NCBI RefSeq assembly: GCF_003369915.1
Contig: NC_046674.1
Span: 29,143,657-29,207,656, forward strand
DNA length: 64,000 nucleotides
Reading direction: 5' to 3'
DNA from: Drosophila miranda
Lineage: Eukaryota > Arthropoda > Insecta > Diptera > Drosophilidae
Positions 10,630-22,993 of this stretch are shown in pieces (position 1 is the stretch's first letter; each line of letters begins with the position of its first letter). A program made the translations under genes and the position numbers. The notes under the pieces are model-generated. The model searched no databases and was not told the DNA's origin. It worked only from the letters and a program-made list of their open reading frames with translations.

Positions 10630-11080
10630 GCCCGGTATTTTACAGAATATACCGCGCTAGTGCTTTTGCAGCGTTAACGGCACGGCCATTTTAAATCGAA
10701 GAGTGAGGTTAGCCGTCGGAGGAGAAGAATTTTGACGAAATAAATAAAACTAAGAATATATCTACTAAAGTGTAGTATAATTAATAAAATATTGGTCACA
10801 TCGGCACCATAGTCGACGTCTATAAGTCATCTAAGTTACGGTAAGTCTGCTGATAGTAAGGTTGCGCGTATTTTTACGGATTCTGTGTACTCCTCCGGCG
10901 GGGTATTTACGGTATTTACAGCTTTTTCGGTCACGCTGGTGCCTGTTTTTACAGTTAGTTCGCTCGCCATTGTTGCCGCGTCTGGTCCTCGTCTGAGCAG
11001 TGAGATTTATCGAGTGCATGCCAAAAATTGCGTGTAAGCTCCTTATTCAAAAATATTGCCAATTTTTTTCAAGTGCGTGT
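10630..11080 (+). promoter_or_regulatory. promoter-like block with a 5' exon and strong donor (left copy)
   Basis: Features in order: GGTATTTT and ATATACC boxes at 10634-10655; a GC-richer stretch reading like a 5' UTR (about 10680-10840); a consensus donor CG/GTAAGT at 10841; further GGTATTTAC boxes and a GGTCACGCTG (one change from Ohler motif 1) at about 10929-10940. A second exon-like stretch follows, from TTTTTACAG at 10950 to GTAAGC at about 11034. No ATG-initiated coding exon follows. It is inferred to be the first exon of a rightward gene with a long intron, possibly the EF-hand gene at 30.6 kb. Confidence 0.45.
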
Positions 11081-12161
11081 GTGGCCTATGTGAGTGGCTG
11101 TGTGCCACTTATGTTTTGGGACACTAAGACCTGTACCAAAAGAGTGCCAAAAGAATGACAGATAGTATGTAGAAGCGATGTGCCGAAATCTCCGCTGTTC
11201 TCTTATTGTATTCTCCGCTCGTCCGTTTGTTTACCCGTTCCGCCGTTGCGGCTCCGTCAGGCCTCTTTCTGGGCTTGTTTTGGCTGAAATGCTCTCTGGC
11301 GCTGTCCGGAAATGTTTGTATTTGTTGTGTGTGCGTGTGCGTGTGTGTGTGGCTGCTCTTCGAAAAAGGCGCCCAAATTATTTCTAGCTAGTAACTCTGA
11401 TCCTATGCGTCTGTACATGTAATATGTATTCCCGATCGGTAGATCTATGGATCCCTCTGCTTGTTTAATATATTTATCCATTTATAATTATTATTTGTGT
11501 ATGTGTATTGATGATATTTGAATGCCCTGCAGTTTTGTAGAACATACATACATATGTATTTGACAAAATGTCGTACTGCCGCAGCGTCGGTGTGTGCGAG
11601 AAAGCAGTATCGGAACGCGGTCGTCAAGAAGTTTCTTTAGCTGAGTTGCAGCAGTAGTAGTAGTGGCGTCACGAATGGTGTGTGATCTTGCTGCAAGTTT
11701 TCTCGATTCTAAAGTCAACTGTTTAGCAGTTGTTTTCTGCAGCTATTTTATTGATACCTTAAGAGATCAAGGCAGAACTTTATAAACTGCTTTTAAGTAC
11801 TTCGACAAAATACTAACCTATTTTGGGTGGGAAATTCGGTGTTATTATCAAAATTCCAACTATCGACTTTTTGAACTTTAAGCTGCCATGTAACTGAAAT
11901 GGATCTTACGATTCCGAGGATACCGTTTTTTTTTTATGTATTATTCTGCTCCCTTTCACATATTTCCCACAATCTTCTCAAAAAACCCTTGGGTAGGGCC
12001 GTAGCGAGCCCGAGCTTCCAGCAAGCTCTCATTCTCGCTTGCATATTCATTTATTCAAATTTAATCAAGCTCGAATGTCAGTGGCAATTTCTCAAAACGA
12101 ATGACAGACCGTCCAAAAAAGTTCGGAAATGTAAATACGGAAATGTATCGACATGCCGCAC

Positions 12162-12200
<39 letters not shown>

Positions 12201-12236
12201 GAAAGAGAAAAAGCCATTTTCCCTGGGGCGCAGCAT
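11041..12236. other. non-coding right half of the left duplication copy
   Basis: Holds a GTGTGTGC-type tract (about 11325-11352), short CATA repeats and a (GA) tract at 12166-12197 followed by the breakpoint. It looks like the start of an intron. No protein gene was seen. Confidence 0.5.
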
Positions 12237-12647
12237 ATGAGGCAGGTGCAGAGCAGCCTGGAGGCCCGCCAGGTGCACTCGGCCGGCTCCTTCTTCTACT
12301 ATGTGCTGCAGGAGGAGCATGCCTTCTTCTCCTATCCGTACGCCCTGGGCTTGCTGGCGAAGTTCATACTTCGTGGCCATGTGGCCACCAGCAGGGCACG
12401 CGCTGCCCCGGACCTATCGCTGATCGCCACCTGCCCGCTCGATGCCACACAGGGCATGTGCCTGCTAGTGGGCATTGCCCCCGTTCGCGAAGACTCGCCC
12501 AAGAACTTCTTTGACAAGGCCTTCGAACAGGCAGCCCAGAAGAGTAAGACAACCCTGCTGCAGGACTTTTTCGAGCCATCGGTTGTCCAGCTCCGGCAAA
12601 GCGACCTTACTCGCTTCCTTGACGCCCTCACCGTGCTGCTCACTTAG
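12237..12647 (+). pseudogene. truncated Cdc45 C-terminal copy with a newly acquired in-frame ATG
   Basis: A 136-codon ORF: Met plus residues 447-581 of Cdc45. The ATG (12237-12239) comes from the right end of the left duplication copy (CAGCATATGA) and is exactly in frame with the Cdc45 sequence that begins at the breakpoint. Relative to the intact gene there are two coding changes, both amino-acid replacing: P506S (CCG to TCG) and G538D (GGC to GAC). It lacks the whole N-terminal DHH-like core and the acidic loop, so it cannot be a working Cdc45. No known promoter lies directly upstream, only a GA repeat, though the promoter-like block at 10.6-11.0 kb is about 1.3 kb upstream on the same strand. 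It could be untranslated or spliced out. Confidence 0.85.
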
Positions 12648-13636
12648 TCCAAGGGTACTCCTATCCGCCACAGAGAACTCATGCACCTGCTCCTCAATCA
12701 TCAGTTTAGCGCATAAGTTAGCCATAGATCGAATAGTAACCATAGCCTAATTTATAATTGACATCATCTATATTAGGGAAAGCTAGCTATTTTTTTTAAT
12801 TGTGTCAATCGCACCTAGAATATATATTTGTAGTTGTTTAATGTCTGTTCACCATGAAAGTAGCTGTGCATCCTGTCTCTGACTCTGTCTTTTGGGGCAT
12901 GTGGGATCGATCGCTTGGTTTGCATTTGGGATTGATATGTCCCTGAGGTCAGTAAAGTATAAGTAAAGAAACATCTTGCAACATAATGTCTAGATTCTGT
13001 AAATTCTGTGCAATGGAGCAGAAAGCATCCAAAACATATCATATGAGAATGCTTAAAAGGAGATCTCAAAATTTGCTGGAAGCAGCAACAACAATAATAC
13101 GAATTCCAGATATGGAATAGATATGTTTAAAGATTTATTTTCCTGGGAAGATAATGGTGCAGATATTAGCATCTCTTGCGGATATAAAAGGAACCAAAGA
13201 GCTATCTGCAATTGCCCGTAAATGTGCTCCGGAATTTATGATTTTTGCGTCTCAGTAGCCGATCCCAGCTGCATCCCAAAAATATAGGCTCTCTGAGAAA
13301 ACGGTGTACAATTTCATCAATCCTTACGATATTATAAAGATACCACTGTGAACAATCACAATCACTGGTAAAACGTTTCTTCATCGGAATCATTATCGTA
13401 TTTTTAAAGAAAAGCTAAATAAACCTTAGCAATTAGAGGGGTTATATATCTCTCAAGGGAAACCAGAACAAAAAACTGTCGATGGTATGATACGTCTCTT
13501 AAACATACAGCGAGTACAAGCCCAACAAACTTTATTTGCAACAAAAGACTATATTAAATGAATTTTGTTGAAATTATTGCACCCTCAAATGCGTCTTGTA
13601 TTAAAAACTGGTATTCTTACAAAATAATTAACAAAA

Positions 13637-14046
13637 CTATAATCTGGGGGTCCTCGTGTTCACATAAAATATTTTTGAGTGAATCTTGCTGGCCACAAAG
13701 TACGTCTGCAAGGAGCCGAGGCGGCAGCGCTGGCCCACGGTCCACTGGATGCCTTCATGGGTACCCACAATGTCCCCACTGTCAATATCCACGAACTGGC
13801 CGCTCCTGGAGGCGATGTACTGCAGAGAAAGAGAGGGCTTGAGGACAGGAAGTGGGGAGCTATTGTATGGAATTGACCCGCGAATGCAGGACTTGAAGTC
13901 ACGCTTGCCCACGAAGCAGATGCCGGTGGTCTCCCGTTTGTGGGCGCTGGAAGCCGATTCGTCGGCCAAGTGGTTCACCTCGTTCTCTGACAGGTCGTCC
14001 AACAACAAAAATCTCCCGACATGCCTACAACAATGTTGCGAATCAT
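13637..14046 (-). pseudogene. TRMU: TRMU fragment (right copy)
   Basis: Second copy of the 2-thiouridylase fragment. Its translation over the 123-codon open stretch matches the left copy residue for residue, including the same missing His and the same early stop. The gene was therefore already broken before the duplication. Confidence 0.72.
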
Positions 14047-14670
14047 GTATAATAATTTAAATTTGTATTTATACATATTTGTTTACAAATGTTTCATTTA
14101 GGGATATTAAATATTGATATGCCAAAATATCGATATATATTTTCGGTTGATAATATCATTGCTTATAATTTTTCTGTGGACTGGCGAATATAGGAACTAC
14201 TTTATTGAATTCGTCAAATAAATTCGGCAGATCATCAAAAATGTTTTATTCATTATACTCATCCATCAGTTTATGGGTCAGCTCGCAGGTTTTCTTGCGG
14301 CTCATCTCTCGCGAATCGCCAGTTTTTTTCTATTGCTTCATGTAGTCAGATATACTAAGCCCGCGAATTTTAATTCAAATTTTTGATGGACAGGGACAGT
14401 TGTTAAAAAATATCGATATTTTTGTGCGATAAGTGGAAGGGCTTCGGCGGTAGCATGCTATTATTTTAAAAATAATAATTTCTAGAGAGTGCCACTAATG
14501 AAAGCTACTTTTTTTTATTATCGATGTTATTGTGAGATAAATATTAGATGATAATAATATATTATTCATACAGAGAATATGTGGATATTAATATTTTTTA
14601 AAGAAATCTAACACAACAGCTGATTCCAACCAGCAGACTCAGTGCCGTGGATATAATACCAAATACCAGC

Positions 14671-15121
14671 GCCCGGTATTTTACAGAATATACCGCGCTA
14701 GTGCTTTTGCAGCGTTAACGGCACGGCCATTTTAAATCGAAGAGTGAGGTTAGCCGTCGGAGGAGAAGAATTTTGACGAAATAAATAAAACTAAGAATAT
14801 ATCTACTAAAGTGTAGTATAATTAATAAAATATTGGTCACATCGGCACCATAGTCGACGTCTATAAGTCATCTAAGTTACGGTAAGTCTGCTGATAGTAA
14901 GGTTGCGCGTATTTTTACGGATTCTGTGTACTCCTCCGGCGGGGTATTTACGGTATTTACAGCTTTTTCGGTCACGCTGGTGCCTGTTTTTACAGTTAGT
15001 TCGCTCGCCATTGTTGCCGCGTCTGGTCCTCGTCTGAGCAGTGAGATTTATCGAGTGCATGCCAAAAATTGCGTGTAAGCTCCTTATTCAAAAATATTGC
15101 CAATTTTTTTCAAGTGCGTGT
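14671..15121 (+). promoter_or_regulatory. promoter-like block with a 5' exon and strong donor (right copy)
   Basis: Repeat of the 10630-11080 block. The GTAAGT donor is at 14882, with the same GGTATTTAC and GGTCACGCTG boxes. If real, the downstream gene has two nearly identical alternative promoters 4 kb apart. Confidence 0.43.
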
Positions 15122-16181
15122 GTGGCCTGTGTGAGTGGCTGTGTGCCACTTATGTTTTGGGACACTAAGACCTGTACCAAAAGAGTGCCAAAAGAATGAC
15201 AGATAGTATGTAGAAGCGATGTGCCGAAATCTCCGCTGTTCTCTTATTGAATTCTCCGCTCGTCCGTTTGTTTACCCGTTCCGCCGTTGCGGCTCCGTCA
15301 GGCCTCTTTCTGGGCTTGTTTTGGCTGAAATGCTCTCTGGCGCTGTCCGGAAATGTTTGTATTTGTTGTGTGTGCGTGTGTGTGTGGCTGCTCTTCGAAA
15401 AAGGCGCCCAAATTATTTCTAGCTAGTAAATCTGATCCTATGCGTCTGTACATGTAATATGTATTCCCGATCGGTAGATCTATGGATCCCTCTGCTTGTT
15501 TAATATATTTATCCATTTATAATTATTATTTGTGTATGTGTATTGATGATATTTGAATGCCCTGCAGTTTTGTAGAACATACATATGTATTTGACAAAAT
15601 GTCGTACTGCCGCAGCGTCGGTGTGTGCGAGAAAGCAGTATCGGAACGCGGTCGTCAAGAAGTTTCTTTAGCTGAGTTGCAGCAGCAGTAGTGGCGTCAC
15701 GAATGGTGTGTGATCTTGCTGCAAGTTTTCTCGATTCTAAAGTCAACTGTTTAGCAGTTGTTTTCTGCAGCTATTTTATTGATACCTTAAGAGATCAAGG
15801 CAGAACTTTATAAACTGCTTTTAAGTACTTCGACTAAATACTAACCTATTTTGGGTGGGAAATTCGGTGTTATTATCAAAATTCCAACTATCGGCTTTTT
15901 TCAACTTTAAGCTGCCATGTAACTGAAATGGATCTTACGATTCCGAGGATACCGTTTTTTTTTATGTATTATTCTGCTCCCTTTCACATATTTCCCACAA
16001 TCTTCTCAAAAAACCCTTGGGTAGGGCCGAAACGAGCCCGAGCTTCCAGCAAGCTCTCATTCTTGCTTGCATATTCATTTATTCAAATTTAATCAAGCTC
16101 GAATGTCAGTGGCAATTTCTCAAAACGAATGACAGACCGTCCAAAAAAGTTCGGAAATGTAAATGTATCGACATGCCGCAC

Positions 16182-16300
<119 letters not shown>

Positions 16301-16340
16301 GAAAGAGAAAAAGCCATTTTCCCTGGGGCGCAGCATATGA

Positions 16341-19300
16341 AATATTGACTGCCATTCCATTTAATTCGCACTGAGGCTAATTACTGTGAGGAGAGTTTTA
16401 TTAAATTAAGAAATGTCTGCTTGGGACTGGTCGAGGGTCCCCCGTCGCTCGATCCAAACCACTACGGGCCACATGTCGTGGTCCCCTGATCCGGAGTGGG
16501 CGAAAAAGGCAATTAGGCCGGCCAAAAGCGGACCATGGCAGAACAGGGGAGGGTCGCCTCGGGTCTGGAACGAAAGCAAAGCAGCTAATTAAAAATTACA
16601 CCAAATACAATCAAGAGAGCGGCCCAAGAAAGTGGCCAAGATGAAGCAGGCGGCATGAGGCATTCGGGGCAGGGATCAAATCTTGTTGCGTTAATTTCAG
16701 GCCAAGTCCCGACTGACTTTGCGCTGACCCAAGCCATTGCCGTGCCCGTGTGTCCAGAGATGGGCGTGAGGCTTGAGTGGCGACACGAGGAGACGCGAGT
16801 CTTAGTTGCGAATGCTTTAAAATCAACGATGGAACCAGATGTCAATGAGATATCCTGACTATCCTGAGACAACGTTTAGCGAACAACTCAACAATAGTTT
16901 CCAATTAAGTAGAATGGTTATCGATTTAAGGCATTAATCCCTTAAATAATGATTTCAAAAAGACTTTCATCACTTAAATACTTACCGAAATAGCTTAAAA
17001 AAAGAAATGTAGTTAACTTTGAAGTCCCTTCATGCAGAGAAGGCTCTAATATCCCCTCAGTCGTGATCGTGATTGGGATACTTGTCACGCTTTCATACCT
17101 AATTGGGGGCCATTTTTACGAGAGAGAGAGAGAGAGAGACAGGCCCCCCCCCATGTCCACGTTGCTGATGGCCTCAGCTGTCAGTCTGTCAAAACGTGTA
17201 GCATACTTTTTGGGGTCTGCCACTCCAAGAGCTAGAGGAGAGGGGAAAAGAGAGAGAGAGAGATGGAGAGAGCGCTAAAGAGAGAGACACATTTGTCAAG
17301 GCTTATATAATTTGGAGATTGGAACAATGTTGAAGCAGAAGTTAAGCGATTAGATTGGGTCTGAGAGACCAATGCAATTGCTAGCGGAAGCAATTAGAGA
17401 AATGGAGCGAGGAAGGATGACGCAGCACAGAAAATGTCAACGGAAGCCAAAAACCGGAACCGGAAATAGTTTTGCTAGCCAAAAGCAATTACACAAAAAG
17501 CGCGGTGCGTAAAATGAAAGAGCACAAAGCATAAATCAAGCGTACAAAAGTGGGAGCGGAGGTGCTGCAAAAATATGACAAATGATTATCTTCGCAATAA
17601 AATGATCACTGGAGCAAAGATAGTAGACAGAAATGGTAGAAAGCAGGAGGAGCTGGCTATGAGAAAGTTACATTTTCATTTTGCTTTTGGTTTCCCTCGG
17701 GGCTTCATCTTCAGCTCTCAATTCGCATTCATCCCCTTCGCAAACACACACACACACACACACACACAAAATAAAAGCTTAACAAGTTGAAATTGTTTTT
17801 CGGCTGCCATTTCCCAGGCACAACCCAAAAACCAAAAAACTCTTTTTAGGCAACCTTTTATTTTTTGTTTGGATGCTTTTGCCTTGCCTTCCTATAGATT
17901 TCTCTTTTTCCTTTTTTCCGGCAGCCTACGCGCTGACTTTGTGAGGCTCCAACAAGAAACAGAATTACCGTTTAATTATTGAGGTTTACAGATGGTGAAA
18001 GAAGAGCAGCATAGCAGTTCAGCAGTACAGTATCTTAAAAACAATTAAGAACGTTATAAACGATGTTGCGGCGCTGTTAGCCTCATCCTAAAATAAGAGA
18101 TGGCTCATTTTTGAAGTCTGAAAGTTATCCGATCCCGATGAGCTTGCCATAACTTTCAAACTGTAGAGGCCATAGCATGTTTTTGCTTCAGCAAAAGGTT
18201 TCTTCTATCACATATACTGCGATTATCTTGATGAAGAGCAGATTTCTTATACCTTCCGCCAGCATCCACACGAGTGCACTGCAGAGAAATCCTCACCAGG
18301 CTTGGGTTGGCAATGATTCATTGCCTTTGGCGAAGGAGGCGAAGGAGCAGCAGGTGGAGAAGGCCTGGCCCCGTTTCAGACTCCAGTGACGATGCACACA
18401 CATGATGCAATGCGATGCGATGCGATGCGATACATGCCATATCAATGCACAGGATGCCTTTGCCTTTGCTTTGCCTTTGCAGACAGGGCTCCAGGAAAAT
18501 GCAATTTAAATCATAAAATATAATTTTCATTTAATGAATTGGATCAAGTTGCAACTTGTCGCCCCAGATGCGTGTGCGTGTTCATGTGTCCTGTGTCCTG
18601 TGTCCTGTGTCCTCCTCCTTTCCCTTTCTTTTTATGTGAGTGTGTGTGTGCGGGTGTGTGTGTGGGTGTCAAGCAAAGACATGCACAGAGATATGTCGAA
18701 ATATTTTACTCGAATGACTTTGGAAGTCAGCAAAGTTGAAGAATTTTCAGTTGCGAAAATCTTTTGGTGCGAAAGGCAAAAAGTTTCCCATTCCATTGGA
18801 GAACTTTCAAGAGCCGCCAAAGAGGCCACAGAGACAGGACGTGCCTGCCATCAACTGATTGAGTCTCGAAGCATTCGCGCCATGAAGTCTGCTTAACATA
18901 TTTCCTGCACTCAAAGAGGCAGATTGAATGAGGGCGATAGGCGAGCTCTAATCCCGGCCTGGACGCATTGGCATTGCTTGTGGGTTATGCAATAAGCTGT
19001 TGGCCATTTCCTGTCCTGGTCCAGGTAAGCTGCTGCTGCTTCTGCTTCCGAGCAAGAGGGGGAAAAGTAAAAGACTGCAGCCTGCACTACAATGACAGCA
19101 GGGTGCGGGGCGATGGCGATGGGGGACATTGCTCGACGCTGGCCTCGCCTGTCCGTATTCATGTCCCATCCCAATGCCACCCCCACAAGGTCTCTAGCAT
19201 GTTTCATGTTGTCCTTTAGGGGGCTGCTGCTGCCGCATTGTTGGGGAAAACTGGCAACAATACCCGACGGCGACAAAGAAAATGCAGAGAGAAAAGCACC

Positions 19301-21972
19301 AGCGCCAGCAAAAGCATCAGCAACAGTAGAAAGCAGTGAGGCTGGGCCCGAAACGAGCAAGCAGCAACCGGAGAAAGGAAAGAACATTTCTAGCATATTT
19401 TTGGCAAAGTGTAATCCGAGTGGTTACCCCCAAGAGCCCCATCGGAGATGTGGACATGGACATAGACATGGACACAAGGCACGGAAGAGGAGCAAGGCCA
19501 ATATCAATAATTAGTGTCATGAGATTTACTATCCATTAGTCTCTCCGCTAAAGAGTTCTTTGGTTTTAAAAAAGCTTCAAAAAAGCCAAAAGATTCGTTC
19601 TGGTAACAAGCGATCTGTTATCGCTTGGCAAAATTGTTCAATCATAATAAGACGCATAAAGATGCCACCGAAAAGCTAACTCATTATTTAGAAATCGTAC
19701 CTGTATAACGTTTAGCTACAAAATCGACTAATCTGTGGATTATCCATAAGTTTTAAGCTCAAAGAAAATTTGCACATTGCCCTTTTAATCGATAGATAAA
19801 TGATATCGGTAATGGGATGCTTGGTAAGGAATTTGCACGTAACACTCACATGTGTGGCCATAAAAAGCCAAAAGTCGGGCCCATCCTGGAAAAGGATCAA
19901 TCAATTCAACGCCAATGTTTGCCCATCAAAAATCTCATCTTCGGCTTGCTGTTAATTTTGAGGCAGGAAAATTAATTGGTCTGCCGGGGTAACTTTGAGT
20001 TTGCGGGTTGGAGAGGTTTCATTCGAACCACACTCATCACTCAGTCAGTCACTCAGTCAGCCAGAGACTCAGTCAAGTCAGAAGTCGGAAGTCAAAAGTC
20101 AGAGGCTGTCAGCCATCTTTTTAGGGGGAGAAATGGAAATTTTTTGTATATAATTTATCAGGGGAGCATAAGGCTAAAAAGACAACGAAAACTGACTGCA
20201 CTTGGGGATTTTGAGATTTGCATGCATAAGGAATGCCAGGAATGGCTATTTGACATCTCAGGAGTAGCAGAGCAGTAGAGGGCAATGGAAAATGATTTAG
20301 AGGAGCTTAGAGGGCACAGTTGCTCCCAGTAACTGGGTTGCCTGGCGAACGATTTCTTTAAAACTCGCCACATATGTTGATTTTCCTTTGGAAAATGGGT
20401 CATGGAGTGTTTCGAGGGCATCCAATGTGGAACAGCCAGGCTAGAGGAGAGGTTCCATCAAGAACTTGCCAGAAATGTTTGGTTTTTCAATGTAATGTGG
20501 GTCATAAGAGTATAAGGGTATCGTCTACATAAATTTAACAATATTTCCATCCCTTGAATCTCAAGGACCATTTCACCCACTGACTTTCTTTGTGTTCAAA
20601 CACATCATAAATATGTTGATATTAAAATAAGCCCCTCGCACAGACACCAACACACATATGCTCTTACACACACACAGGCACACAGTGGGACACTCGAAAG
20701 CCCCCAAAAACCCAAAAGGAAACGCAACAAATCCACTTGGCAAAAATGTGTTCCACAGGGCATCTGTGCCGGAAGGCAGAAGGAGGCGGCAAAAACCTTT
20801 GAATATGTAACGAAACAGGGGTTAAGGGTGGGCAAAACGATAGAGAGAGACGCAAATAGCGTGGAGAGGAGTGGAGAGCAGAGAGAGAGAGAGATAATAA
20901 AACGCATGTAAATGTTCCCGATGAATACGTAAAATAGATGAAGCGAACCCAGAGAATGTAAATTTGAAGGAGCAGAAATGACGAGAGGGAGCACTGGGAG
21001 TGCTGGAGTGCCCAATGCGAACAGAGATTGAAGTCATGTTACATTGTTGGCTCCTCACCTTATATTAGGTACACCTTGCGTTGGCTTAAGTGTCGACGGG
21101 GCGGGAAACTAGGCGCAGAATAAAAGGCTCAAGCGGAGCGCTTTGTCCTGTTCTGGCTTCAAAAGAGGAACTGGGGCTCAAAAGCACTAGCAGAGCACAA
21201 TCAGAGAACAAGCAACGGAGAAGAGCAACAGTAAAAGCAGTAGCAAAAGTAAAAGCAACAAAAACGGAGCACAAAGAGTAAATGGAACAACAGAGGGAGC
21301 TACCATAAAGGCAGCAACAGCAGAACAGCAGAACAGCAGCACTTGCAAAAGGAGCCCCAGCAACATCACGGAAAGGCAGAAGGTGTATTGAATCGACAGT
21401 ATGGCAGCTTTGGGGCCTGCACCTTCTATGGGACATACCTTGCAAAATAACATCCAAAAGACAAACATCTAAACTGCGGAGCACACGCATGTGTGCATTT
21501 GCATATTTGGGTAGCGGAGGGCATGCAATGTTACCCTCGGACATGGGCATGACCGTTCGGCAAGAATGTTGGCCACCAGTTCCTATACTTGTATTGCTAT
21601 CATCACACACTACCATTAGCTTTACTCCATATTCATGGGTATTAGCCTAGGGCTTGATTCCATTTCCGTTTCCCCAAAGAAGATGCATTGATCGGATCAA
21701 ATGCTTCGTAGTGTTCTCTGTTGCTTTGTAAACGCAGGGAGCAAGTGTACCACATTTCCATGGTTCATTTGTCATCTGTGGACGCCGCCGACCAACTGCA
21801 AATTTGTGTGCTGCTCCCAGGGATGTTTCGTTTAATTTTTTGCATTATTAATTTAAATTACATATTTTCGTTTTATGTTGTTTTATTTTCATTTAGCGCT
21901 TGCACGTTTTGCCCCCACATTTCCTCCGCACATTTCGCACCCCCTAACACTTTCATATACATACGCATACAC
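16341..21972. other. non-coding, probably intronic or intergenic
   Basis: Unique DNA with GA tracts (17120-17140, 17249-17285), a CA tract (17746-17767), TGTCCTG repeats (18587-18612) and GATGGACAT-type repeats (19450-19480). No exon-like coding sequence was recognised. Confidence 0.5.
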
Positions 21973-22650
21973 ATGGAAAAACACACAAATATGGCTAACC
22001 CTGTGGATCTAACAAACAAAGGGCCACGGCGTGCCACATGGTTCTTCGGTCTGGGTCCGGACAGGGAGGAATTCAGACCGGTCGATCGTCCATTTGGCCC
22101 CGATGATCCGAACAGCGATTTGTGCTTCGAGCCGCTGAAGGGGCTGGATTGCGCCATGCATGACTCTGATTGGAGGCTCAAGTACCCCATACCCCTGCCT
22201 GAAGAACCGAAGCCACGCTGCAAGGTGATTCTCGAGGATGTGGCCCCACCCGAGTGTCCATTGATAAAGGCCATACGCGAGCAGGACGAGAAGGATAAGA
22301 ACACGAAAAGGAAGCCCAATGGCGCTAATACGATGATCAGCAATCCGCAGAAGAAGACGCCCATCGAGCGTATTCATCAAATCGCACGCGTGGGGGCAGA
22401 AATGAAACTCGTGAGTTCCTCCGATCCCATTCCGATCTTCGATTGATCCACCAACCCTCCAGCCAGCCTTCAATCCATCCTTCATCCTTCATCCTTCATT
22501 CTCCAATCTCCAATTTCCATCTTCCATTTCCATGTATTTATATTCGTTATTATTTTTGTTTATCTATTTTATTCCTTGATTTTTTCCCTTATTTCATGTT
22601 TGTGCCTAAAGTATTCCGAGGCCCTAACGGCGATTGAGGAACTTCTTTGA
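21973..22650 (+). CDS. unrecognised 152-residue protein (predicted, two exons)
   Basis: Exon 1 reads from the ATG at 21991 (or 21973) to 22410, followed by a strong GTGAGT donor. A plausible acceptor TGCCTAAAG at 22611 leads to YSEALTAIEELL and a stop at 22650, keeping frame (phase 0) and removing 201 nt. The product begins MANPVDLTNKGPRRATWFFG, is rich in Pro, Asp and Lys, and contains FGPDDPNSDLCFEPLKGLDC and PIPLPEEPKPRCKVILEDV. No signal peptide, membrane segment or known domain is visible. Codon use looks coding (G/C-ending codons) against an AT-rich surround. I do not recognise the family. A short lineage-restricted or testis-type gene is possible, without direct evidence. Without splicing, exon 1 would continue 12 codons to a stop at 22446. 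Confidence 0.65.
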
Positions 22651-22993
22651 CTTCCTCTTTGCGGGAAGTACCATTAGTATCCTAGTCATTTACACAACCA
22701 GAACACGAAGAGACTGTGCACTTTAATGCATCCCATTTTTTCTTTTTTTTTTTAATATTTTTGTATACTCTGAAACCGATCTCAATTTTTAAATATTTGA
22801 TGGAGGTTTTGCCTTAAAATATAATTTAATTCGGCCCAAACATCAGTAAGTTGTTTGCTCTATGTGGGGGGCTTTTGCATGAAAGGAAAAAAGGGTAGCC
22901 GGTAAGCCTTACACCAGATTTCGATATCTCTGACTTCTGTACTCTTCCAAACATAAATTTTGTTTTGTTATTATCGTGTATATCTTTTTAGAC

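Larger units (their letters stand above)
8203..12240. repeat. tandem duplication, left copy (about 4,038 bp)
   Basis: The block from GGCAGGTGCAGAGC (8203) to CGCAGCATATGA (12240) is followed directly by a second copy at 12241. It includes the Cdc45 3' end, intergenic DNA, a TRMU gene fragment, TATCGATA boxes and a promoter-like region with a 5' splice site. The two copies share nearly every base, with a few tens of substitutions and small indels noticed by eye. At the junction the flanks share only one base (A), suggesting end joining or a replication-based event rather than recombination between repeats. Confidence 0.95.
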
